Below are positions 21,744 to 32,976 of a stretch of DNA of 64,000 bases, one piece after another. The DNA is taken from positions 34,514,501 to 34,578,500 of the forward strand of contig CP136890.1 of assembly GCA_034359265.1 (NCBI GenBank). Direction: 5' to 3'. The notes below the pieces were generated by a model. That model did no database searches, was not told the origin of the DNA, and was given only the letters and a program-made list of their open reading frames with translations. The position numbers and the translations under genes were made by a program. Every line of letters starts with the position of its first letter. Position 1 is the first letter of the stretch. The DNA is from Canna indica (lineage: Eukaryota > Streptophyta > Magnoliopsida > Zingiberales > Cannaceae).

Positions 21744-24302
21744 TGTCATACCCCAACTTAGGGTAGTGTGACCGACCAGGGCTTACATCCTGTCCTGTAG
21801 CCTACTATCTACACTGACATAAAGAAAACTAGGACGTATCGGTAAAAGAAATCTCAACACAACTTTATTTAAAGTTTTCAAACTTCATAGTTTTATATTT
21901 TCAAAGCAAGTAAGAAAACCAACATCCGAATAACTGAACGTCTCAAGTATCAAGTTTTACAAACTCTTTCCAAATACAACTGTCAGTGCAGATAATAAAA
22001 AAATAACTACTAGACACTGGTCTATGACTCATGGACGCCGCTACGAGATATGACACCACCTCCCGCCCAACAGCTGCACCATGTCGACATGTCAACATCA
22101 CTGCTCATGCTCTGCAAAAACAAAGAATAAACTGTGAGTCCACTTGGGACTCAGTGAGTGGCTCTAGCAAACCTCCACATAATCCTCAGTTATTCATGCA
22201 TATCATATAAGACAACATAATGAATATACAAGGAGGTAAACTACTTCTAATGTAACTACTGACCCCAATGGGTCACTCTGAACAAATCGAATATGTGAAA
22301 ACCTACCATCTCGACCCCTCAAGCCTCCGGCATCCGGCCCTTGGGCCTACTTATGGAATAAATATTCCGGCTACGGTCGGCCCTACCATACCAGGTAGTA
22401 TCATACTGGCCGTCGGCCACATCATCTCAAGATATAAACAAACAATCCCGAGCCTTCGACTAGGATGGTCCACTAGTCCCCGGACACCGTTTGGGGTAAT
22501 GATAGCTAGTCCCACCCAACTGGGGTCTGGCACCTAGCGGACCCGCTAGCGCACCTCAAGACCCAACACTGGCCGAGCTGAGCATTGGTCATTCCCGACC
22601 TCCACGCTACTCGACGGACCATCACAAGCACATCACACAATCAAATGTCCTAGGATTTCCTTTTATACACTTCGGGTCAATTCCCGTATCTGACCCTAAT
22701 CCGGCTACCGAGTCAACAAATTTATACCGCCCTTTCAAAATGTATACACCTAAGAGTTCTAGGTTTCCAAAATGTTTACTAGAAGTCCTAGAAGTGATGT
22801 CATCTCCTAGCTAAGTTTCTGTATATATACGTTAAACGTTTCGCGATGTCTTACACGTTATCTAACCTTCTATACTACCTTGGGTGAGGAATTCCTAGTA
22901 CCGACCTTGGAATTCCGCCAATGAACATTTTTGGACAGCATGTATAATCTAAAGAAAAGTAAGTAAATTTTACAACATCTACTATATATAACCATAATAT
23001 TCATGCATAACAACTTTACACTACCTTTAGAATTAAGCTCAACAAGGAATAATTTATCTAGCATGGCAAGGTAGTAATGAATTCAAAAATGTATGAAATA
23101 CTAAGCATGGTAAACTAATACATCATTTCAAAATTTAAAGATTTAACGAGCTAAGGATGGCATAAAGCTAGCATTCCTACAATCTCATAAATCAATCAAT
23201 TTACTTACTATGATTAGTGTTCTTCCTAAGTATCGTCATACCTCTATTGATTGAACCTTATGACCATGGAAGTTTCCATCTAAAGCCATCCTTTTACCCC
23301 TCCCTAGGCTTGGCCGAGCCTTGAGCAAGGAAAACCTTGCTCGGCTATGGCCCTTAGAGTAGGAAAGGGAAGGAGGACTTTAACTATGCCCCTAACTCTT
23401 CGTCTCCGATATATCTTAATATCAAGTGGACTATTTTACCCCTTTTCCTTACCCCTAGCCAAACCCCCCTTCATGAGGTGTAGGGTTCAATCGGCCACAC
23501 CTTGGAGTTCTAGGGAAGACATGCTTCATAACATGCGAAATCGACGATGAAGATTACATCATTCATGAACTTGAGGTCATCTAAGGCTTTACTTCCGTCA
23601 AGAGAATTGGGGAAAATTTTGGCACGACCTTTCCCCTTTTCCCATGATTCGGCAGCCCTAAGACTTGAGAAATCGACGAGGAAACAAGATGGTCCGATAA
23701 GAATTCGTATAAAATAGTGAATACACAACAATGAAACCAAGATCCGTCGAAAAGATTGCGAGAAACACACCCTAACACATCTAGGGGTTCGGCTACCCGC
23801 CTCCCCCAATCTTTCAAATTCTAACCACTCACCTCGATTGCGGAGAATGAAAGATTGGATGACGATGACTTTGAATCTTCCTGCGATGGCGCGAAATCTC
23901 GGATCGATCCAAGTCCCCCTTCTCCTTGCTCTTCTCCCTCTCTCCCTAGGCTACCTTGTGCGACTCAAAGGATGAGTCGCACGACACAAGGATGAGGGGT
24001 TTTAATCCCTCATCTAGCCTTCCATATAGGCTCTTGACTCACTCGACTCATACTCAAGACTCGACTAAACCCGAACTCAACTTGGGTTCCGACTCAACCC
24101 ACAACATGAGTCGATTTAAACTTGATTTGAGGTATGATTGCATAACAGGAAAGTCAATCACCCAATAAAAATTCCATGCATCATTAGTCGAGTCATACCT
24201 TTTCACTCGAGACGATCCTGAGGCTCGACTCGACTATCCCCGGGTCCGGCGCACTGCACTAAAAACATATTTTTATATTAGAAATTTTTCCCGGGTCTTA
24301 CA
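21744..24302 (-). repeat. Gypsy-A 5' LTR (2559 bp)
   Basis: In element orientation it begins TGTAAGACCCGGG and ends TTGGGGTATGACA. The primer-binding complement (TTGGTATCAGAGCAC) follows at 21740-21726. A perfect hairpin GAGCAAGG-AAAA-CCTTGCTC lies at 23323-23342. Confidence 0.9.
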
Positions 24303-24307
24303 ATTAG

Positions 24308-24722
24308 TTAGTCCACATTCTTTCTTATTACTCTACACATGAAAGCTGAGATCGAGATAGAGGCAGAGAAAGCGGCAGCTGAAGCAGCAAAGATATTTTT
24401 ATTAACTTTGATTGTAACTTGATAATAATGATCAATGACATACAAAGGTTTTTAAGTATCAAATAAAATGACATATTTTTTATTAACTTAGATTGTAACT
24501 GGTAATAATGATCAATGGAATACAATATTTTTTAAGTATCAAATACAATAACATATTTTGATTAACTTAGATTGTAACCTGATAACACTGATCAATGGCA
24601 TACAAGATTTTTTAAGTATTAAATACAATAACATATTTTTATTAACTATATCCTGAACAGGTTACTGCATCCGCCTGAGGTTGTTGAGTTGGAAGTTGTC
24701 AATCGGAAAACGTCGGCCGGGA
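24308..24722. other. Harbinger internal non-coding DNA
   Basis: AT-rich, with three degenerate copies (about 24408-24630) of a ~75-80-bp unit containing ATTAACTTAGATTGTAAC and GATCAATGGCATACAA. No gene. Confidence 0.6.
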
Positions 24723-24974
24723 TCAAGCATTGTTACATTTCTTTCTTTCTTTTTCCATACACTCACCGATAAGCATTGCATAATAGCCAAACACCATCAA
24801 CAATATTGTTGTCAGTGAGGTTCGTTGATGGAATAGAATGAAAAAATCAACTATGTTTGATTTTTTACCTTGTCCATCAACAATCCTCACGACATCAATT
24901 TTGACGGTAAAAATGTAGGACAATGAAGGAAAATACATATCACCATTAATTGGTGATCGCCTCCATTTCATCAT
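24723..24974 (-). CDS. Small unrecognised ORF in the Harbinger interior
   Basis: An 83-codon minus-strand frame (MMKWRRSPINGDMYFPSLSY ... YYAMLIGECMEKERKK) contains a hydrophobic run TTILLMVFGYYAMLIG. A related DNA segment (ATTGGTTATCGCCTCCAATT type) recurs near 25150. No family is recognised, and it may not be a gene. Confidence 0.25.
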   Translation of the reverse strand: MMKWRRSPINGDMYFPSLSYIFTVKIDVVRIVDGQGKKSNIVDFFILFHQRTSLTTILLMVFGYYAMLIGECMEKERKKCNNA

Positions 24975-25265
24975 CCACCAAAATAAAGTTTGCCCATTAT
25001 CTTAAAACAACCAAAATATAAAGCACAATCACGTATTTATATAATCACAACCAAACAATGAAATATAAGCACAACCATACATTTATATAAAACCATAACT
25101 GATAAAGGGCAACATTACTTTACGACCTTAGGAGGACAGTGCGCATAACCATTGATTGGTTATCGCCTCCAATTCTCCGCCGATATGAAACTAATCAAAT
25201 AATAAGATAAAGTAGTCAAATTAAATTAGTAGTCCAATAAAGTATTTAGGTTTACATCATTATTG

Positions 25266-25682
25266 TTATCTACCATACTTAAACAAAAAAACAATTGTAA
25301 TGAAAACAAGTACTATCAACCCCTTGCAACTCATGTCAAGGAGCTTCCATGTTAAGGAGCTTGTCCATTTTGTCTCAAGTGAAAAGAGGTCCCTACTTCT
25401 TTGGTTCACTTCTTCTTCCTCATCGCGTATTGTCGTTGCAATGGGAGTGATCCATCGGAAGAATTCACAACTAGGAATGCCAATTTTGTCTCTATTTATG
25501 CAAGTCGCACATAATCGACCGGGATTTTTCTCACTTTCACTTATCTTTACCGCGGCTCGCAAACCGCAAAAACATTCTTTGTTTCGATATCTCAAATACG
25601 TTTCGCTTATTCGAGATGAAGAAGTTGTCATACTACTTAATGAAACAAAAATTAGTATATTGTTGGTAACATACACTATCAT
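25266..25682 (-). CDS. GRF-type zinc-finger protein with C-terminal membrane segment
   Basis: This is a 138-codon frame. A second Met at residue 18 is the likelier start, since the first 17 residues look non-conserved. Residues 37-77 form a GRF-type zinc finger: CFCG (37-40), NPGRLCATC (53-61) and CEFFRW (72-77). An acidic/charged stretch (87-100) follows, then a hydrophobic segment at about 120-135 ending FLFKYGR. Short GRF-finger proteins with a C-terminal membrane segment are common, poorly characterised plant proteins. GRF fingers in other proteins bind single-stranded nucleic acid; whether this one does is inference. It starts 89 bp downstream of the transposase stop on the same strand, inside the Harbinger boundaries, so it is either a third element gene or captured cargo. 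The frame is uninterrupted. Confidence 0.7.
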   Translation of the reverse strand: MIVYVTNNILIFVSLSSMTTSSSRISETYLRYRNKECFCGLRAAVKISESEKNPGRLCATCINRDKIGIPSCEFFRWITPIATTIRDEEEEVNQRSRDLFSLETKWTSSLTWKLLDMSCKGLIVLVFITIVFLFKYGR

Positions 25683-25771
25683 AGAATTCTAAGTAGCAAT
25701 TAACTCTATTACAAGTCCAAGACATATAATGCTATTTACATGTTTAAACCTAATTAAAATAGCAAGGGTAA

Positions 25772-25811
25772 TCAGCGTCGATGTGCCCAAAGCAGATTTG
25801 CAATCCCTTCC
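25772..25811 (-). pseudogene. C-terminal tail of the Harbinger transposase
   Basis: After the CTTCC target site the minus strand encodes GIANLLWAHRR followed by a stop at 25774-25772. This completes the HDIRE end of the transposase at 42729-42750. The short REGIA-LW ending is typical of plant Harbinger nucleases. It was separated from the body of the gene by the 16.9-kb Gypsy-B insertion. Confidence 0.8.
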
Positions 25812-28518
25812 TGTAAGACCCGAAATTTTTTCCTAATATAAAAATCTATCTTTGGTGCAACGCACTGGATCAGAGGTTAGCCGGGTCGAGTCGTGGGAAT
25901 CGCCTCGAGTAGAAGGTATAACCAGACCCATGGAAATATAAAGTTAAATTGGTTCAATGGTTATTTCCATTCTTGCTTATGATGTCTTTCTAAGTCAAGT
26001 TCGACTCATAAGTGCGGATTGGATCGAAGTCCGAATCAGACTCGGATCGAACCGAGTAGAAGTCAAGTCAAGTGAGGGGCATTTGGGTCATTGGATGAGG
26101 GGAATAAAACCCCACACCCAAGCCACCTGTGCGGCTCAAAGAGAGAGCCGCACACAGCCCATCAAGAGGGAGAAAGGGAGAGAGGAGGTGGAGATCTTGT
26201 CGGCGCCAAGTTTGCGACGACGCTCGAGGAGATCGGCAGTCCATTTTCTTCAAGATTTCTTCATGATCTGATCTAGGTGACTGGTTATGATGCTTTTGAA
26301 GGAAGGCGGGTGGCCGGCCCTATGAGATTTGAAATCGGATTTTTCTTCGCGAGTTTTCGCCGATCGATGAGTTTCTTTGAGTAGAATTTTAAATCGATGT
26401 ATGTGCATGTGATCTTTTGTATTAGATCGTGGTTTTTTTTGCAATTTTGTGGACTACCGAGTTGAGGAAATAGGGAAAAGGTCATGCCGAAATTTTCCTC
26501 AAATTTTCCTCGCTCGTTTCGTAGCCCGTAGATCGCTTGGTGTTCATGATATGCTAGATCTACGGCTTCATATGGTGTTCTTGCTGCAGACATGCCCCCT
26601 TCAATTTGAGGACTCGGCCGAGCAAGGGTTTACCCTGCTTGAGTCAGTCGGTCAGTGGTATGAATGGGGAGTGTGGACTGTTTGAGTTAAGATGCATGAT
26701 TTCGAGTTTTGTTTCTTGTTAAACATTAGATCCGTAGACTGATGCATATAAATTATGGATGAAATGTCACCCCCTTCCCATCCATAGGGTTCAGCCGAGC
26801 AAGAATTACCTTGCTCAAGCTTCGGTCGAGCAAGGGGAAAAAAGGGAAACCGAATGATATGAGTACTTGTTCGTACCTTTCCGTTCGATGCTAATTCATA
26901 TTCATGTTACATAATTTCTTGCTTATCATATGAATTGTTTAGTGATAGACATTCATTACCATATTTTGGAAATATTCTTGTTAATGCTCTTATGGATATG
27001 ATGGTTATGGTATATGTATTCAAAGAAAGGTTTCATTTAATCCCTCATATCATGCTAAATTGTTGCTATGCTTAATGTATGTTCCTTATTGTTTTAATCA
27101 CTGAATTAATTACCGCTTTAATTCGGGTTCTTCATGATGTTTCTACCCATGATTAATTTGGTAAGTGCCATTGGGATATTTTTACCATGCTAGATACGAT
27201 GTTCCATATTGAATTTAATTCTATATACAGTATATAAATTTTCATCGTTGAAGCTCGTAGTTATACATGGTAGTTGTTGTGAATTATGTTTATTATTCTT
27301 TATTTCATATATGCTGTCCGGAAATTTTTAGGGGTGGAATTCTAAGTTCGGTTCACAGAATTGCTCACCCAAGGTAGCGTATAACGCTAGATAACATGTA
27401 GGACATCGTAAGGTGCATAATAGATATGGAAACTGAACTAGGAAATGATACAACTTCTAGGACTTCCAGTATTCACCTTTGAAAACGTAGTATTATTTGG
27501 TATACACGTTTTTGGAAGGGTATCATTGAATTGTTGACCCTGCAGGTCGGATTAGGGCCGAATACGGGCAACAGCCTGAAATGTATATAAGGAAACCCTA
27601 GGACACTTGATTGTGTGATGTGCTTGAGATGGTCCGTCAAGAAGTGTGGAGGTCGAAAATAATCAATTCTTAGCTCGGCCAGTGATTGGGTCTTGAGATG
27701 CACCAGCGGGCCTGCTAGGTGTCAGACCCCAGTTGGGTGGGACTAGCTATCCCTTCCCTAGACGGTGTTCGGAGACTAGTAGACCATCCTAGTCGATGGC
27801 CCGGGATTTATTGTTTACATCTTGATATGATGTGGCCGAACGGCCAGTGTGATTCTACCTTGTATGGTAGGGCCGATTATAGCCGGGATTCTTATACCAT
27901 GATTAGGTCCGTGGGCCGGATGCCAGAGGCTTGATAGGCCGTTATGGCAGGTTTTTACCTACATAGTTTATATAGCATGACCTATAGGGCCAGTAGTCGC
28001 ATTTTAAAAAAAAGTAACCTACCTCCCTGATTATATACAATGTTGTCTTATATGTTATGCATGACTAACTGAGGATTATATGGAGGTTCGGAAGAATCGT
28101 TCACTGAGTCCCAACTGGACTCACAGTTTGTTTCCTTGTTCTTGCAAAGCACGAGCAGTGATTGTGGCTTGTCGGCATGGTGCAGTTGGAGGGCAGGTGG
28201 TGGTGCCATATCTCATAGCGGCGTCCTTGGGTCATAGTCTAGTGTCTTAGTAGTTGTTTTTCTTTTCTGCACTGACAATTGTGTTTTGGAAAAGTTTGTA
28301 AAACCTTGATACTTGAGATGTTCGTATCGTTACGATGTTGGTTTTCTTCTTTGGTTTGAAAACATATATCGTGAACTTTAAAAAAATTTAAATAAAGCTT
28401 GCATTGAGGTTTCTTTTTATCGAGATGTTCTGGTTCCTTATATGTTAGTGTAAATAGTAGGATACAAGGTAGGATGTAGGCCATGGCCGATCACACTACC
28501 CTTAGTTGGGGTGTGACA
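25812..28518 (+). repeat. Gypsy-B LTR1 (2707 bp)
   Basis: It begins TGTAAGACCCGAAATTT and ends TTGGGGTGTGACA. Relative to LTR2 and LTR3 it has an extra 31 bp at 26793-26823, including a hairpin GAGCAAG-AATTAC-CTTGCTC (26797-26816), and many substitutions over its first 2.3 kb. Its last approximately 420 bp match LTR2. A possible TATA box TATATAAG lies at 27594-27601. Confidence 0.95.
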
Positions 28519-28521
28519 AAG

Positions 28522-28535
28522 TTGGTATCAAAGGG
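28522..28535 (+). other. Gypsy-B primer-binding site (body 1)
   Basis: TTGGTATCAAAGG follows LTR1 after 3-4 bp, resembling the initiator tRNA-Met complement. The equivalent site after LTR2 (35627-35640) reads TTGGTATCAAAGCA. Confidence 0.75.
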
Positions 28536-28735
28536 CTAGATTAGGTCTTGACTATGACTAAGTGTTGGATACCGTATGAGACATATGCTAGCGTGTCGAC
28601 ATACGGTATAGTTATGCTACGAGATCGGGCGACCACTACTGCGCTCAGCGCACCATTCGGTTAGTACATTTTAAAAGCTTATGTTAAGAATTTGTTATGT
28701 GATAGGCAAAAAAATTTCTTTTATGTGATAGTGTT

Positions 28736-31700
28736 ATGGAGGCTTATAATGCTGCACTGAGTGGCAGCGGCAATAATTCGACGAAATGTCGAGGCTGGGG
28801 TCCCGGGTTCGAACTCCAACGGGTAATTGCTGCGGGGGGGAGATTGTTGGCTAGGTTGTGTCAGCAATTGTCCCGTGGCGGAGGCCGGGTTTGGCCAAGT
28901 CACATTCGAACGCGGGGGGTGCTCGAGCTGCTATTCGGTATAAGATGAGGGTAGAGCCTGATTCTAGGAGCTGGTATGGAGTTCAACCGCCTTTCCAATT
29001 ATTATCCGACCCTAGGGGCATTTGAGACCGCCAGGGTCAAGAGATTCGTTGGAGGCCTGAGGCCTCATATTGGCAGGTTCATCCACTATACCGAGGACTC
29101 CACTCTTGCCCGGGTAGTGGATAAAGCCCTTCGGAAGGAATCCTGGGTGTTTTCGAGATGAATGATGGGTCGGCCAAGAAGAAATTTCGGCTGTAGGGAT
29201 CTCGGAGTCGACCATGGCACTCGGAGGGGGCGGTGACCGCCGTAGACCACCAGCAGACCAGAGGTCAGAATGGTAGCCAGGGCCGTGGGGGCCCAGGGTC
29301 AGGATCAGTGAGGCTGGCAAGGTCAGGAGGTGCTCCTCAGAAGGTGGAGGTACCGCAGTGTGGCAATTGCAGTAGGAGGCACTGGGGGGACTGTCTTGGC
29401 CGCACAGATGCTTGCAGAGAGGTCAAGCACAGAACAAGGAGCCACAGGGTAGTCATTCAGAGAGACCGTCTGCCAGAGTATTTGCTATGAACCGTGAGGG
29501 GGCAGAGGCGTCTAGATTAGTTGTAGCAAGTACTATCTTAGTACGATCATTTGTTGCTTATGTTCTATTTGATCCAGGTGCCACACACTCGTTTATATCT
29601 GCCAAGTTTGCTGCTGAGTTGCCGATGGCACCTTCATTGCATGTCGGGCCATTTGTAGTACTAACGCCTACGGGTGATGTAATCAAAGCTAAATTAAATT
29701 TTTTTTCAAGGCTGCGAAGTGCTCATCTGCGGCCATACACTGAAGGCATATTTGACATTCCTACCCATGCATGAGCTCGACGTCATTCTTGGCATGGATT
29801 GGCTGGCAGAGCACTTTGCAATGCTGGACAACAGGGCTAAGATAGTCATGTTCAGCAAGCCCGATTTGCCGCAGTTCTCCTTCAAAGGAGAGGGGAGGGG
29901 CGAGCCAATTGGGGGTCATCTCAGCCCTTAAGACTCGTAAACTGCTTCGGGGGGGGCTGTCAGTCCTTCCTGGCCTTCGTATCCATGGCTGGAGAGAAGG
30001 GGGAAGCGGCAGGGGATGTCGGTGGAACTCAGGTAGTCTACGAGTTTCCCAATTTGTTTCCCGATGAGTTGCCGAGATTATCGCCTAGGAGAGATGTTGA
30101 ATTCTGCATTGAATTACAGTTCGGCGAAGCCCATTTCCATTCCACCCTATAGGATGGCGTCGGCCGAACTCAGGGAACTAAAAGAGCAGTTGCAAGAGAT
30201 GTTAGACCTGGGTTTCATCCGGCCGAGTGTGTCACCATGGGGTGCTCCGGTGCTCTTCTTAAAGAAGAAGGATGGATCTATGCGCATGTGCATCGGTTAT
30301 AGGCAGTTGAACAGGGTGGCGATCTGTTTGTCCAACTGCAGGGGGCAATGTTTCTCTAAGATACACTTGAGGTCCGGATACCATCAGTTGATAATCTGAG
30401 ACTGCGATGTGCCTAAGACTACCTTTAGGACTCGTCATGGTCACTACGAGTTTCTAGTGATGTCCTTTAGTCTGACCAATGCACCTACTGCCTTCATGGA
30501 CTTGATGAATTGGGTATTCAAGGAGTACTTGGACAGTTATGTGATCGTCTTCATTGACGACATCTTGGTATACTCCAAGAGTGAGGAGGAGCACTCCGAG
30601 CACCTGAGGATGGCCCTGGAAACCCTCAAAGAGCACCGGTTGTTTGCTAAATTATCTAAGTGCGAGTTCTGGCTAGAGAGTGTAGGATTTCTAGGACACG
30701 TGGTGTCCAAGGAAGGTGTAAAAGTGGACCCTGCAAAGGTGAAAGCTGTGCAGAATTGGAGGCGGCCGACCAGCGTGACTGAGATCCGCAGTTTTCTTGG
30801 GTTGACCGAGTACTACCGAAAGTTCATGGAGAACTTCTCCAGAATTGCAGCTCCTTTGACTCGGTTGACCCAGAAGAAGGTCAGATTTGATTGAGACGAC
30901 AAGTGTGAGGTGAGCTTTCAAAAGCTCAAGGAATGCTTGACGTTGGCACCCATATTGGCCGTACCTTTCGGCTCAGGAGAGTTCGTGGTTTACTATGATG
31001 CTTCTCAGGTTGGCCTAGGCTGCGTTTTGATGCAGTTTGGCAGGGTCATAGCATATGAATCTCTCCAGTTGAAAGTTCATGAAAAGAACTACCCGACGCA
31101 CGACCTAGAGTTAGCGACAGTGGTTTTTGCCTTGAAGCTCTGGCGGCATTATCAGTACGGGGAGACTTGTGAGATCTACACGGATCACAAGAGCCTTCAG
31201 TACTTACTTACCCAAAAGGAGCTGAACCTCAGGCAGAGGAGGTGGCTGGAGCTCTTAAAAGATTATGACTGCACCATTATGTACCACCCAGGGAAAGCCA
31301 ATATGGTAGCGTACGCTCTCAGTAGAAAATCCATAGGCAGTTTGGCTTATCTGGAATCCAAGCGGAGGTCTTTAGCTCGAGAGCTGGCGCTGTGTCTATA
31401 TGGGGGTACAACCTTGTCTATGTCAGCTTCAGGTGCCTTGGTAGCACACCTGCGGGTACAATCCACACTGGTGGGTATGTTGCGTGCCGCGCAAGGAGAG
31501 GATGCTTTTTGTGCGCTGACGAAAGACTTACTGCAGATAGGCGATGCAGAGAATGGGTTCAGATTGGACTCAGAGGGTGTGCTGAGGTTCAAGGATAGAA
31601 TTGTGGTGCCAAATATGGTAGAGGTGCGTAGACAAGTTTTGGAGTGGGGTCATCGTTCCACTTATACGATGCACCCGGGGGCCACCAAAATGTATCGAGA

Positions 31701-32976
31701 TCTAAGGCAGCATTACTGGTGGAAGGGCATGAAAGGTGAGATAGCAGAGTTTGTATCCAAATGTTTGGTCTGCCAGCAAGTGAAGGCCGAACACCTAAAG
31801 CCCGCGGGGTTGCTGCAGAACCTCGAAGGGCCTGAGTGGAAGTGGGAGAAAATCACCATGGACCTGGTGACTTGGTTGCCTAAGTTAAGAGGCGGCTTTG
31901 ACTCCATTTGGGTGGTGGTGGACCGGTTAACCAAGACCGTGCACTTCATTCCGATAAAGACTACCTTTTTTGCGGAGCAGTACGCCCGACTGTTCCTAGG
32001 CAGGATTGTGGCATACCACGGTACCCCAGTGATGATCATATCAGATCGAGGTACCCAGTTCACAGCCCGATTTTGGCAATCTTTCCAAGAAGCCCTGGGC
32101 ACCCAAGTGCAGTTCAGCACAGCCTTCCATCCGCAGACAAGCGGACAGTCTAAGAGAACCATCCAAACTCTGGAGGATATGCTGAGAGCCTGTGTTTTGG
32201 ATCTGGCAGGCGGTTGGGAGAAGCATCTACCATTTATTTAAATTGCCTACAACAGTAGCATTGGTATGGCTCCCTTTGAGGCCTTGTATGGGCGGCGGTG
32301 TAGGTCTCGTGTGGGCTGATTTGAGATTAGAGAGGCTCTCATGGTAGGCCTTGACCTTATAGAGGAGGCAGTGAGGAAAGTGCAGCTGATAAAGGAAAGA
32401 TTGTTGGCGGCTCAGAGTCGTCAGAAAATGTATGCTGATAAGAAAGCAAGGGCGTTGGAGTTCGCCGAGAGTGATTTGGTATTCCTAAGGGTTTCTCCTA
32501 TGAAAGGGGTACTCTGATCTGGAAAGAAAGGGAAGTTGAGCCCTAGGTTCATTGGGCCTTTCCCTTTCCTCAAGCGAAGAGGCGCGGTAGCTTATGAATT
32601 GGCTTTGCCTCCTAGTCTGAGCAGAGTTCACCTAGTTTTCCATGTGTCAATGCTCCGGAGGTATGTGTTGGATGAATCCCATGTGATCGAGCCGACTGCA
32701 GTTGAGGTGGACACAGCGGTCTCGTACGAAGAGATGCCAGTGGAGATACTTGACCAGCAGATCAGAAAGCTGAGGTCCAAGGAGATACCTTTGGTAAAAG
32801 TTAGGTGGGAGCACCACTCTGAGCAAGAGGCCACTTGGGAAGTAGAGCGGGACATGAGAGAGCGCTACCCTTCGTTGTTTAAAGAGCCGATAAATCCTTG
32901 TAACCCACCAAAATTCGAGGACGAATTTCCCATAAGGGGGGAAGGTTGTAAGACCCGAAAATTTTTCCTAATATAA
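28736..32976 (+). pseudogene. Gypsy-B gag-pol, body 1
   Basis: Gag opens at 28736 (MEAYNAALSGSGNNST) but derails at about 28790 into unrelated sequence and resumes at 28976 (MEFNRLSNYYPTLGAFETAR). The CCHC knuckle is missing: CSRRHWGDCLGRTDAC jumps into GQAQNKEPQ. Protease has FDPGATHSFIS (about 29565). Reverse transcriptase has FIDDILVYS (about 30550) but [11 protein letters not shown], where the family has [11 protein letters not shown], plus a deletion before it and a stop at 30399. RNase H follows ([22 protein letters not shown] for the usual VADALSR). Integrase has the HHCC region and SDRGTQF but GQSKRTIQT, where the catalytic Glu (SER) is expected. A chromodomain-like end runs to 32976, 30 bp into LTR2. 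Further stops lie at 30894, 32241, 32320 and 32518. Confidence 0.9.

Larger units (their letters stand above)
20390..24302 (-). mobile_element. Gypsy-A: one-LTR truncated Ty3/gypsy copy
   Basis: On the minus strand it starts with a complete 5' LTR (24302-21744), then a primer-binding site and gag, and stops abruptly at 20390 just after gag codons for AMVAGT. There is no protease, pol or 3' LTR. The element is flanked by ATTAG at 20385-20389 and 24303-24307, an apparent 5-bp target duplication even though one end is internal sequence. Its LTR belongs to the same subfamily as the Gypsy-C solo LTR. Confidence 0.8.

Noticed and set aside
25300..25692. 130-codon plus-strand frame
   Set aside because: It is the antisense shadow of the GRF zinc-finger ORF, whose motifs read only on the minus strand.
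28806..28817. Possible tRNA gene from the GGTTCGAACTCC motif
   Set aside because: There is no acceptor or anticodon stem and no A-box at the right distance, so it is only a B-box-like motif.
31713..32162. 149-codon minus-strand frame (repeated at 38818-39267)
   Set aside because: It is the shadow of the integrase coding region of Gypsy-B in both bodies.
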